A program made the translations under genes and the position numbers. A stretch of 6,827 bases of DNA from Beijerinckiaceae bacterium (GTDB lineage: Bacteria; Pseudomonadota; Alphaproteobacteria; Rhizobiales; Beijerinckiaceae), in contig CANCSY010000170.1 of assembly GCA_947380915.1 (NCBI GenBank), positions 1-6,827 of the forward strand. The letters run 5' to 3'. Under the pieces are notes generated by a model that saw only the letters and a program-made list of their open reading frames with translations, had not been told where the DNA came from and searched no databases. Shown here piece after piece: positions 1-5,040 of the stretch. Position 1 is the first letter of the stretch. Each line of letters begins with the position of its first letter.

Positions 1-1476
1 GGATTTGTAGATGATGTGGCGCAGATCGTTCAGGCGGCCGGGATTGACCGGCTTGCCCGATTGCAGCCAGGCCTCGCGGGACTGGCCGCCCTTCCAGGCG
101 CGGGTGGTGAAGCCGAGAATCTCCACCTTCACGCCGCAGCGTTCGAGGGTGCGGGCCAGAATATCGGCGCAGCTCGCCGCCACCGTGATGGGGCGACCGC
201 GCATGGAGCCGGAATTGTCGAGCACCAGGGTCACGACCGTATCGCGGAAATTCGTGTCCTTCTCGCGCTTGAAGGAGAGGGGCTGCTGGGGGTCGATGAT
301 GATGCGCGACAGGCGCGCGGGATCGAGCATGCCCTCTTCGAGGTCGAATTCCCAGGCGCGGTTTTGCTGGGCCATCAGGCGGCGCTGCAAGCGGTTGGCG
401 AGCCGCGCCACGATGCTGGACATGTTCTGCAACTGCTTGTCGAGATAGGCGCGCAGGCGCTCCAGCTCCTCGGGCTCGCAGAGGTCCTCGGCCAGGATCA
501 TCTCGTCGAATTTGGTGGTGAAGGCCTTGTAGTCTGGCCCGCGCATGTCATGGCCTGACATGGTGGGCGGCCGCTTGGCCTCGGAGGCCTCGTCGGCGTC
601 GCCCTCTTCCCCGTCCTCGGGCATGTCGCCGGCCGGGGCTTCGGCGGAATCCATCTCGCCTTCCTGAAGATCGTCGTCCGAGCCGTCGGCGCTCTCCATT
701 TCCGTGGCGCTGCCGGACTCGTTCTCCTCGCCCTCGCCTTCGGCCTCCTGAGGCTTGTCGTTGGGCTCCTCGTCGCCGGATTCCTCGCCGGTGTCGTCGT
801 GGTCGAGGGCTTCCTGGTCCATCATGTCGAGGGAGGCCAGAAGCTTGTGCACCGCCTTGCCGAAGGCGCGCTGGTTCTCGATGGAGTCGTTGAGCTGGTC
901 CAGCTCCTTGCCCGCCCGGCTCTCGATGATCGGACGCCAGACGTCGACGATCTTCTGCCCGGCGGCGGGAATCTTGAGGCCGCTCAGGCGCTCGCGCACC
1001 ATCATGGCGACCGCGTCCTCGAGGGGTGCGTCGGCCTTGTCGGTCACTTCCGCATAGGCGCCGCGATGGTAGCGGTCCTCCAGCATGGCGCCCAGATTGG
1101 TCGCCACGCCCTCCATGCGCCTCGCGCCGATGGATTCCACCCGCGCCTGTTCCACCGCGTCGAAAATGGCGCGGGCCTCCTGGCCCTTGGGCACGAGGCG
1201 CTTGTGCACATTGGCGTCATGGCAGGCGATGCGCAAAGCCATGGAATCCGCATGGCCGCGCACGATGGCGGCCTCGCGCGGGGAGAGTTTGCGCGCGGGC
1301 TCGGGCAGGCGAGCCTTCGCGCCCTCGCCCACGCCCACGAGCGAGGGTCGCTCCGAGGCGAAGCTCACCTCGAGATCCTGGCTCCCGGCCATGGCCCGCA
1401 AGCAGCTCGCCACAGCCCGTTTGAACGGCTCCTGGGGGGCTTCGGACTTCTGCGGCGGCTTGCGGTTGGTGCTCAT
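1..1476 (-). CDS. cobT: Aerobic cobaltochelatase subunit CobT (partial, C-terminus beyond window)
   Basis: CobT works with CobS and CobN in the ATP-dependent insertion of Co2+ into hydrogenobyrinic acid a,c-diamide, in the cytoplasmic aerobic cobalamin pathway. The visible 492 residues begin [14 protein letters not shown] at the ATG at 1474-1476. They show an N-terminal CobT domain (about residues 15-215), a strongly acidic linker (about 220-300, 35 Asp/Glu in residues 221-300), then the start of a von Willebrand A-type domain. That domain carries the metal-ion-dependent adhesion site DNSGSMRG at 420-427 (DxSxS) and a second probable MIDAS element, GFTTRAW, near 455. CobT proteins are usually around 630 residues, so roughly 130-140 C-terminal residues lie off the left edge; this is window truncation, not a broken gene. 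Only three bases separate it from the cobS stop, and there is no strong Shine-Dalgarno, which suggests translational coupling to cobS. No frameshift is visible. Confidence 0.95.
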   Translation of the reverse strand, partial: MSTNRKPPQKSEAPQEPFKRAVASCLRAMAGSQDLEVSFASERPSLVGVGEGAKARLPEPARKLSPREAAIVRGHADSMALRIACHDANVHKRLVPKGQEARAIFDAVEQARVESIGARRMEGVATNLGAMLEDRYHRGAYAEVTDKADAPLEDAVAMMVRERLSGLKIPAAGQKIVDVWRPIIESRAGKELDQLNDSIENQRAFGKAVHKLLASLDMMDQEALDHDDTGEESGDEEPNDKPQEAEGEGEENESGSATEMESADGSDDDLQEGEMDSAEAPAGDMPEDGEEGDADEASEAKRPPTMSGHDMRGPDYKAFTTKFDEMILAEDLCEPEELERLRAYLDKQLQNMSSIVARLANRLQRRLMAQQNRAWEFDLEEGMLDPARLSRIIIDPQQPLSFKREKDTNFRDTVVTLVLDNSGSMRGRPITVAASCADILARTLERCGVKVEILGFTTRAWKGGQSREAWLQSGKPVNPGRLNDLRHIIYKS

Positions 1477-1479
1477 GGC

Positions 1480-2466
1480 TCAGGTCAGCGCGACATTCAC
1501 GGAGCTCTCGGGCAGCTCCTGCCCGAAGCAACGCTGATAGAACTCCGCCACCAGCGGGCGCTCCAGCTCATCGCACTTGTTGAGGAAGGTGAGCCGGAAG
1601 GCGAAGCCGATGTCCTTGAAGATATCGGCGTTCTCGGCCCAGGTGATGACCGTGCGCGGGCTCATCACGGTGGACAGGTCGCCCGCGATGAAGGCGTTGC
1701 GGGTCAGGTCGGCCACGCGCACCATCTTGTTGACGGTGTCGCGGCCCTCTTTCGTCCCCTTGTAGTGGGGCGACTTGGCCAGAACGATCGCCACTTCGTT
1801 GTCGTGGGGCAGATAGTTCAGGGTGGTGACGATGGACCAGCGGTCCATCTGGCCCTGATTGATCTGCTGGGTGCCGTGATAGAGGCCCGATGTGTCGCCA
1901 AGGCCCACCGTATTGGCGGTGGAGAAGAGGCGGAAGGCGGGATGGGGGCGAATGACCCGGTTCTGGTCGAGCAGGGTCAGGCGGCCCGAAAGCTCCAGAA
2001 CGCGCTGGATCACGAACATCACGTCGGGACGGCCCGCGTCATATTCGTCGAAGCAGAGCGCGATATTGTTCTGCAGGGCCCAGGGCAGGATGCCATCACG
2101 GAATTCCGTGATCTGCTTGCCGTCCTTGAGCACGATCGCGTCCTTGCCCACCAGGTCGATGCGCGACACATGGCTGTCGAGGTTGATGCGCACGCAGGGC
2201 CAGTTGAGGCGGGCGGCGACCTGCTCGATATGGGTCGATTTGCCGGTGCCGTGATAGCCGGTCACCATCACGCGGCGGTTGCGCGCGAAGCCCGCCAGAA
2301 TGGCGAGCGTGGTGGGCTTGTCGAACAGATAGTCCGGATCAAGGTCGGGCACATGTTCGGTGCGCTGGGAATAGGCCGGCGTCTCCATGTCGGAATCGAT
2401 ATGGAACACGTCTCGCACGGAGACTTTCTTGTCGGGCATGCCGGGCGTCGTCGTAGCGGTCTGCAT
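1480..2466 (-). CDS. cobS: Aerobic cobaltochelatase subunit CobS (AAA+ ATPase)
   Basis: CobS is the MoxR-type AAA+ ATPase subunit that assembles with CobT and drives CobN-dependent cobalt chelation. The protein is 328 residues from the chosen start, the normal size for CobS. Counting from the first possible ATG (2467-2469), the Walker A motif GYHGTGKST is at residues 71-79. Walker B (IALCFDEYD) is at about 136-144, a sensor-1-like LFSTANT at 181-187, and an arginine-containing GQMDRW at 206-211. The N-terminal segment [18 protein letters not shown] matches the conserved CobS leader as I remember it. Two ATG codons are adjacent; GGAGGA lies directly against the first, so the second (2464-2466) has the more workable spacing and is preferred. 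It is co-directional with the J-protein gene upstream (gap about 107 bases) and nearly touches cobT downstream. Confidence 0.96.
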   Translation of the reverse strand: MQTATTTPGMPDKKVSVRDVFHIDSDMETPAYSQRTEHVPDLDPDYLFDKPTTLAILAGFARNRRVMVTGYHGTGKSTHIEQVAARLNWPCVRINLDSHVSRIDLVGKDAIVLKDGKQITEFRDGILPWALQNNIALCFDEYDAGRPDVMFVIQRVLELSGRLTLLDQNRVIRPHPAFRLFSTANTVGLGDTSGLYHGTQQINQGQMDRWSIVTTLNYLPHDNEVAIVLAKSPHYKGTKEGRDTVNKMVRVADLTRNAFIAGDLSTVMSPRTVITWAENADIFKDIGFAFRLTFLNKCDELERPLVAEFYQRCFGQELPESSVNVALT

Positions 2467-2469
2467 CAT

Positions 2470-2475
2470 TCCTCC
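2470..2475 (-). promoter_or_regulatory. Shine-Dalgarno for cobS
   Basis: Read on the minus strand, GGAGGA is followed immediately by ATGATG. The very short spacing to the first ATG favours initiation at the second ATG (2464-2466), removing one methionine from the longest reading. Confidence 0.7.
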
Positions 2476-2573
2476 ATACCCGTCCGCTTCACGAAGGGGC
2501 GCAAGCGCGGGCCCTGGGGCGCGGCCCCGCGGGCGTTATCGCCGGATGCCCGGCTGGGATGCCTCTCCCGTCA
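2470..2573 (-). other. J-protein/cobS intergenic gap with GC-rich inverted repeats
   Basis: This 104-base gap holds two perfect but short inverted repeats: GCCGG-ATGC-CCGGC at 2541-2554 and GGGGC-GCG-GCCCC at 2516-2528. A third, GGCG-TTAT-CGCC at 2532-2543, overlaps the first, so those two could not form together. None is followed by a T run on either strand, so a classical intrinsic terminator is not supported. I see no cobalamin-riboswitch B12-box (GCCACTG), and the gap is too short for a full riboswitch. The gap may simply be a leader between cotranscribed genes. Confidence 0.4.
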
Positions 2574-3176
2574 TCAGACGAGTTTGGCTGTTCTGAGATA
2601 ATTATAGGCCTGGATGATCTCGCGCAATTTGTCTTCCATCGAACGGTCGCCGCCATTGGCGTCGGGATGGAGCCGTTTCACCCACTCCTTGTAGCGGGTC
2701 TTGATCTTCTCCGCATCGGCCGTGTCGTCAAGGCCCAGAGTCGCCAGCGCCTTCATCACGGCCACGCCATGGCGGGGACGGCGGGGCGCATCGGCCGCGC
2801 CCGCGCCCATGCCGGCGCGATACATGCCCAGCGGGTCGACCACCGGATCGACCCCGTCCTCGCGAAAGCCCCGGGCGGCGCGATTGACCCCCATGGACCA
2901 GGTGGGGCGGTGGCCGATCACCGCCTCCTTCTGGAACCGGGCCACGTCGTTGTCGCTCATCCCGTTGAAATAATTGTAGGTGGCGTTGTACTCGCGCACA
3001 TGTTCGAGGCAGAAGCAGAAATATTGCCCCTCCCGCAGACGCCCCATGGGAGCCTTGAATTCCCCCGCCGCCGTGCAGCCCTGATGGGCGCAGGCCTGCT
3101 TCGGCTTCGGCTCGATCGCCGGCGCCAGCTTGGACTTCGTCCTGATTCGGTCGAAGAGTGGTGAATTCAGATTCAT
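2574..3176 (-). CDS. J-domain co-chaperone with N-terminal cysteine cluster
   Basis: This 200-residue protein has its J domain at the extreme C-terminus, about residues 138-198. The invariant HPD tripeptide is at 170-172 (RLHPDANGGDRSMEDKL), followed by the helix-III/IV-like REIIQAYNYL. J domains stimulate the ATPase of DnaK-type Hsp70s. The N-terminal half is different: Cys29-x4-Cys34 and Cys54-Phe-Cys56 flank a basic, aromatic stretch and could form a four-cysteine metal site. It lacks the G/F region and CxxCxGxG repeats of true DnaJ, so I give no gene symbol. The start chosen is ATG 3174-3176 (MNLNSPLFDRIRTKSK). An in-frame extension to 3314 would run through the whole divergent promoter gap almost to bolA, and its sequence is not family-like. 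There is no clear Shine-Dalgarno before this ATG. The gene lies upstream of and co-directional with cobS-cobT, which hints at a role in folding or assembling the chelatase; that link is inference. Confidence 0.88.
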   Translation of the reverse strand: MNLNSPLFDRIRTKSKLAPAIEPKPKQACAHQGCTAAGEFKAPMGRLREGQYFCFCLEHVREYNATYNYFNGMSDNDVARFQKEAVIGHRPTWSMGVNRAARGFREDGVDPVVDPLGMYRAGMGAGAADAPRRPRHGVAVMKALATLGLDDTADAEKIKTRYKEWVKRLHPDANGGDRSMEDKLREIIQAYNYLRTAKLV

Positions 3177-3185
3177 GGATGGGAC

Positions 3186-3216
3186 ATTATGGGTGTAAAC
3201 CTTGCTTCGCAAGGAG
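3186..3216 (-). promoter_or_regulatory. Possible sigma-70-type promoter for the J-protein gene
   Basis: On the minus strand, TTGCGA is followed after 15 bases by CATAAT (3186-3191), a fair match to -35/-10 elements apart from a short spacer. The -10 lies only about ten bases before the ATG at 3176, so transcription would start at or next to the start codon. That would give a nearly leaderless mRNA, consistent with the missing Shine-Dalgarno. This is a weak prediction from a single sequence. Confidence 0.3.
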
Positions 3217-3304
3217 CCTCGCATGGCTCTGGCGAAACTTCGAGGAAATTGGCGTCGCGCGCCGCCGAGATTGCACGCAATCAGGCCCGGAAGGGCGCAG
3301 GGAT

Positions 3305-3310
3305 GGAGGA
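3305..3310 (+). promoter_or_regulatory. Shine-Dalgarno for bolA
   Basis: GGAGGA ends six bases before the ATG at 3317. It fixes the bolA start against the longer in-frame reading that begins at 3158. Confidence 0.8.
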
Positions 3311-3316
3311 TCACGC

Positions 3317-3607
3317 ATGAGCGTGAAGGAACGAATCGAAGGCAAGCTGACGGCTGCGCTTGCGCCCGTCGCGCTGGAAGTGATCGACGAGTCCCACAAG
3401 CATGCGGGCCATATCGGCCATCCTGCGTCGGGACATCCCGGCGCCATGTCGTCCAGCGAAACCCATTTCCAGGTCAAGGTGGTGTCGGGCGCCTTCGCTG
3501 GCAAGACCCGGCTGGCCCGCCACAGGCTGGTCAACGAAATCCTGGCCGAGGACCTGCGCAGCGGCGTCCACGCTCTGGCCATCGAGGCGCGGGCGCCCGG
3601 GGAATGA
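3317..3607 (+). CDS. bolA: BolA family protein
   Basis: This small cytosolic protein of 96 residues has the class II KH-like BolA fold. BolA proteins pair with monothiol CGFS glutaredoxins around a shared [2Fe-2S] cluster, and some act as transcription regulators. Visible signatures are ESHKHAGH at residues 25-32, ETHFQVKVVSGAFAGKTRLA at 48-67, the diagnostic RHRLVNEILAEDL at 69-80 and GVHALAIEA at 83-91, including the family's conserved late histidine (His85). The loop between the first two strands is rich in histidine (HKHAGHIGHPASGH, residues 27-40), as in BolA_H-type members with histidine rather than cysteine in the ligand loop. Length is normal. The start is set by a good Shine-Dalgarno. 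It is divergent from the J-protein gene; the next plus-strand gene lies 188 bases downstream past several hairpins, so bolA is probably monocistronic. Confidence 0.94.
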   Translation: MSVKERIEGKLTAALAPVALEVIDESHKHAGHIGHPASGHPGAMSSSETHFQVKVVSGAFAGKTRLARHRLVNEILAEDLRSGVHALAIEARAPGE

Positions 3608-3611
3608 TCTG

Positions 3612-3626
3612 GTGACCGGCGGTCAC
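3612..3626 (+). repeat. Inverted repeat just after bolA (hairpin 1)
   Basis: GTGACC-GGC-GGTCAC is a perfect six-base stem with a three-base loop, starting four bases after the bolA stop. It is followed by GATTTCG, too poor in T for a clear intrinsic terminator. It may be a weak terminator or an mRNA 3' end stabiliser. Confidence 0.5.
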
Positions 3627-3651
3627 GATTTCGCCTCATGTCGCTGCTTTC

Positions 3652-3674
3652 TGCGCCCCTTCCGCAGGGGCGCA
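3652..3674 (+). terminator. Strong GC-rich hairpin, possible bolA terminator (hairpin 2)
   Basis: TGCGCCCCT-TCCGC-AGGGGCGCA forms a perfect nine-base stem with a five-base loop. It is the strongest inverted repeat noticed in the window. The nearest T tract (ATTTTC) begins about nine bases after the stem, so it is an imperfect intrinsic terminator. Its position between bolA and the carboxypeptidase gene fits a terminator or a structured leader. Confidence 0.45.
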
Positions 3675-3692
3675 TGCGTTGCATTTTCGTAT

Positions 3693-3713
3693 TGCGCCGT
3701 TACCAATGGCGCA
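3693..3713 (+). repeat. Inverted repeat before the carboxypeptidase gene (hairpin 3)
   Basis: TGCGCC and GGCGCA are perfect six-base arms around a nine-base loop, GTTACCAAT. The repeat lies in the locally AT-richer part of the spacer, where the promoter of the following operon should be, so it could be an operator rather than an RNA hairpin. No matching regulator is known from the window. Confidence 0.35.
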
Positions 3714-3786
3714 GATGATTTGTACAAGCCTGCTCTCCATGAGGCCTCAGCGTCCGCCCGCGCCCGAAAAGCTGGCAATGCAGGAT

Positions 3787-3791
3787 AGGGG
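3787..3791 (+). promoter_or_regulatory. Ribosome binding site deciding the carboxypeptidase start
   Basis: AGGGG lies four bases before ATG 3796. Upstream in-frame ATG codons (3679, 3778) have no comparable site, and only the 3796 start puts a signal peptide at the N-terminus. Confidence 0.6.
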
Positions 3792-3795
3792 TGAA

Positions 3796-5040
3796 ATGCG
3801 CATCCATAGTCGGCTTTTGCGTGTCATTGGTTTGTCGCTCGCGGCTCTGGGCTGCGGGGCGGGCCTTGCGCAGGCCACGCCCTTCGTGGTCATCGACGCG
3901 GACTCGGGCGCTGTGGTGGCCGAACAGGAGTCCACCCGGCGCTGGTATCCCGCCTCCCTGACGAAACTCGTGACCGTCTATGTCGCTCTCACCGCCCTGC
4001 GCCAGGGGCAGGTGGGCCTCGATACGCCCATCCAGATCTCCATGCGCGCCGCCCGCATGCCGCCCTCGAAGATGGGCTTCAACCCGGGCTCGGAAGTCAC
4101 CCTCGAAAACGCCCTGAAGATGCTGATGGTGAAATCGGCCAATGACATCGCCGTGACCATCGCCGAAGGTCTGGGCGGTTCGATGGAAGGTTTCGCCGAG
4201 CAGATGAATGCGGCGGCGGCCCGGCTCGGCATGCACGAATCCCATTTCGTGAATCCCAATGGTCTGCACAATGACGATCACTATTCCTCCGCCCGGGACA
4301 TGGCGCTCGTGGGCCGGGCGCTGTTTCGCGATTTTCCCGAATATGCCGATCTCTATGGCATCGGCGCCCTGCGCCTGGGCGAGCAGGTGATCCCCACCCA
4401 CAACGGCCTGCTGGGGCGCTATCCCGGCGCCGATGGCATGAAGACTGGCTTCACCTGCCCGGCGGGCTTCAATGTGGTGGCCAGCGCCAGGCGCGGCGGG
4501 CGTCGCCTGATCGCGGTGGTGCTGGGCTATCCCAACGCCAAGGCCCGCACCCTCAAGGTCGCCAGTTTGCTGGATGCGGGATTCATGAGCGGGGCGGGCG
4601 GTCCCTCCCTCACGTCGCTTCGCGCCATTCCCGGCTCCCCACCCAACAATCGCCCGCGCGTCTGCGGCGCTCATCGCGAGCAGGTGGGCGAGGATGATTT
4701 CGCCGTGCCTGTCCTGAATGCGCAATTGCAGGGCGAGCAGGCGGGCGGCTCTTTTGCGGCGGCGGGTCTCTCAGGGCCAACGAGCGGCGTCGCCGCTATC
4801 CAGGCGCGGATGGGCGCAAGGCCCAATTTCGAACCGGTCTCCGTCTTTGCTGGACGAGTCCCCGGCTGGACGGGGCCGGCGTTGGTGGCGCGGGACGAGG
4901 CGCCTCGATCCGCCATGAGCGCCCCCACAATTCCCGCAGTGAAAGCGGCGGCGGTGAAGCCCGGGAACAAGAAGGCCGTCAAGGGCAAGCCGACGGGCAA
5001 GAAGAAGCCCGCCGCCAAAGCCCGACCGAAATCCAGATGA
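3796..5040 (+). CDS. Exported D-alanyl-D-alanine carboxypeptidase (peptidase S11)
   Basis: This serine DD-peptidase of the low-molecular-weight penicillin-binding protein type removes the terminal D-Ala from peptidoglycan pentapeptides in the periplasm. From ATG 3796 the protein has 414 residues. It starts with a basic-hydrophobic signal peptide (RIHSRLLRVIGLSLAALG) with likely cleavage after AQA at about residue 26. The three catalytic motifs are intact: Ser54-Leu-Thr-Lys57 (SxxK), Ser114-Ala-Asn116 (SxN) and Lys216-Thr-Gly218 (KTG). The catalytic domain ends near residue 265. The remaining 150 residues do not look like the usual PBP5 C-terminal beta domain plus amphipathic anchor. They hold CGAHREQVGEDD near 290-301, a Pro/Ala/Gly-rich stretch and a Lys/Ala/Pro tail (383-414) with 11 Lys, 2 Arg and no acidic residue. 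Cys20 is not in a canonical lipobox. The stop overlaps the next gene by four bases. dacF/dacC-like, but I cannot fix the paralogue. Confidence 0.92.
   Translation: MRIHSRLLRVIGLSLAALGCGAGLAQATPFVVIDADSGAVVAEQESTRRWYPASLTKLVTVYVALTALRQGQVGLDTPIQISMRAARMPPSKMGFNPGSEVTLENALKMLMVKSANDIAVTIAEGLGGSMEGFAEQMNAAAARLGMHESHFVNPNGLHNDDHYSSARDMALVGRALFRDFPEYADLYGIGALRLGEQVIPTHNGLLGRYPGADGMKTGFTCPAGFNVVASARRGGRRLIAVVLGYPNAKARTLKVASLLDAGFMSGAGGPSLTSLRAIPGSPPNNRPRVCGAHREQVGEDDFAVPVLNAQLQGEQAGGSFAAAGLSGPTSGVAAIQARMGARPNFEPVSVFAGRVPGWTGPALVARDEAPRSAMSAPTIPAVKAAAVKPGNKKAVKGKPTGKKKPAAKARPKSR

Larger units (their letters stand above)
3177..3316. promoter_or_regulatory. Divergent promoter region between the J-protein gene and bolA
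   Basis: The 140 bases between the two divergent start codons must hold the promoters of both genes unless the J-protein gene starts further upstream. The left part is locally AT-richer. A perfect inverted repeat, CCTTGC-TTC-GCAAGG, sits at 3200-3214 and could be an operator half-site pair or part of the J-gene promoter. I found no convincing -35/-10 pair for bolA. Confidence 0.55.

Noticed and set aside
16..558. 180-codon plus-strand open frame at the left edge
   Set aside because: It lies opposite the CobT von Willebrand A-type domain, whose DxSxS site is intact on the minus strand.
1..1476. Truncated cobT pseudogene
   Set aside because: The frame stays open to the first base of the window and all visible domains are intact, so the missing C-terminus is due to the window edge.
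2470..2573. Cobalamin riboswitch before cobS
   Set aside because: The gap is only 104 bases and lacks the GCCACTG B12-box; none was seen in the other spacers either.
799..2601. 600-codon plus-strand open frame antisense to cobS and cobT
   Set aside because: It is a shadow of the real minus-strand genes, made long by high GC at third codon positions. Its translation is low-complexity (Ala/Gly/His/Arg-rich) with no recognisable domain, while the opposite strand encodes clear CobS and CobT motifs.
3177..3314. N-terminal extension of the J protein to position 3314
   Set aside because: It would fill the divergent promoter gap up to the bolA start and adds sequence unlike the rest; MNLNSPLFDRIR at 3176 looks like the true family start.
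3158..3316. Longer bolA reading from 3158
   Set aside because: The extension would overlap the J-protein start, while GGAGGA six bases before ATG 3317 and normal BolA length support the short form.
3679..3795. Upstream start of the carboxypeptidase at 3679
   Set aside because: It would bury the signal peptide 39 residues inside the protein and run through hairpin 3; the 3796 start has a ribosome site and an N-terminal signal sequence.
3700..4725. 341-codon minus-strand open frame antisense to the carboxypeptidase
   Set aside because: The plus strand has intact SxxK, SxN and KTG motifs in family order; the antisense product resembles nothing and has shadow composition.
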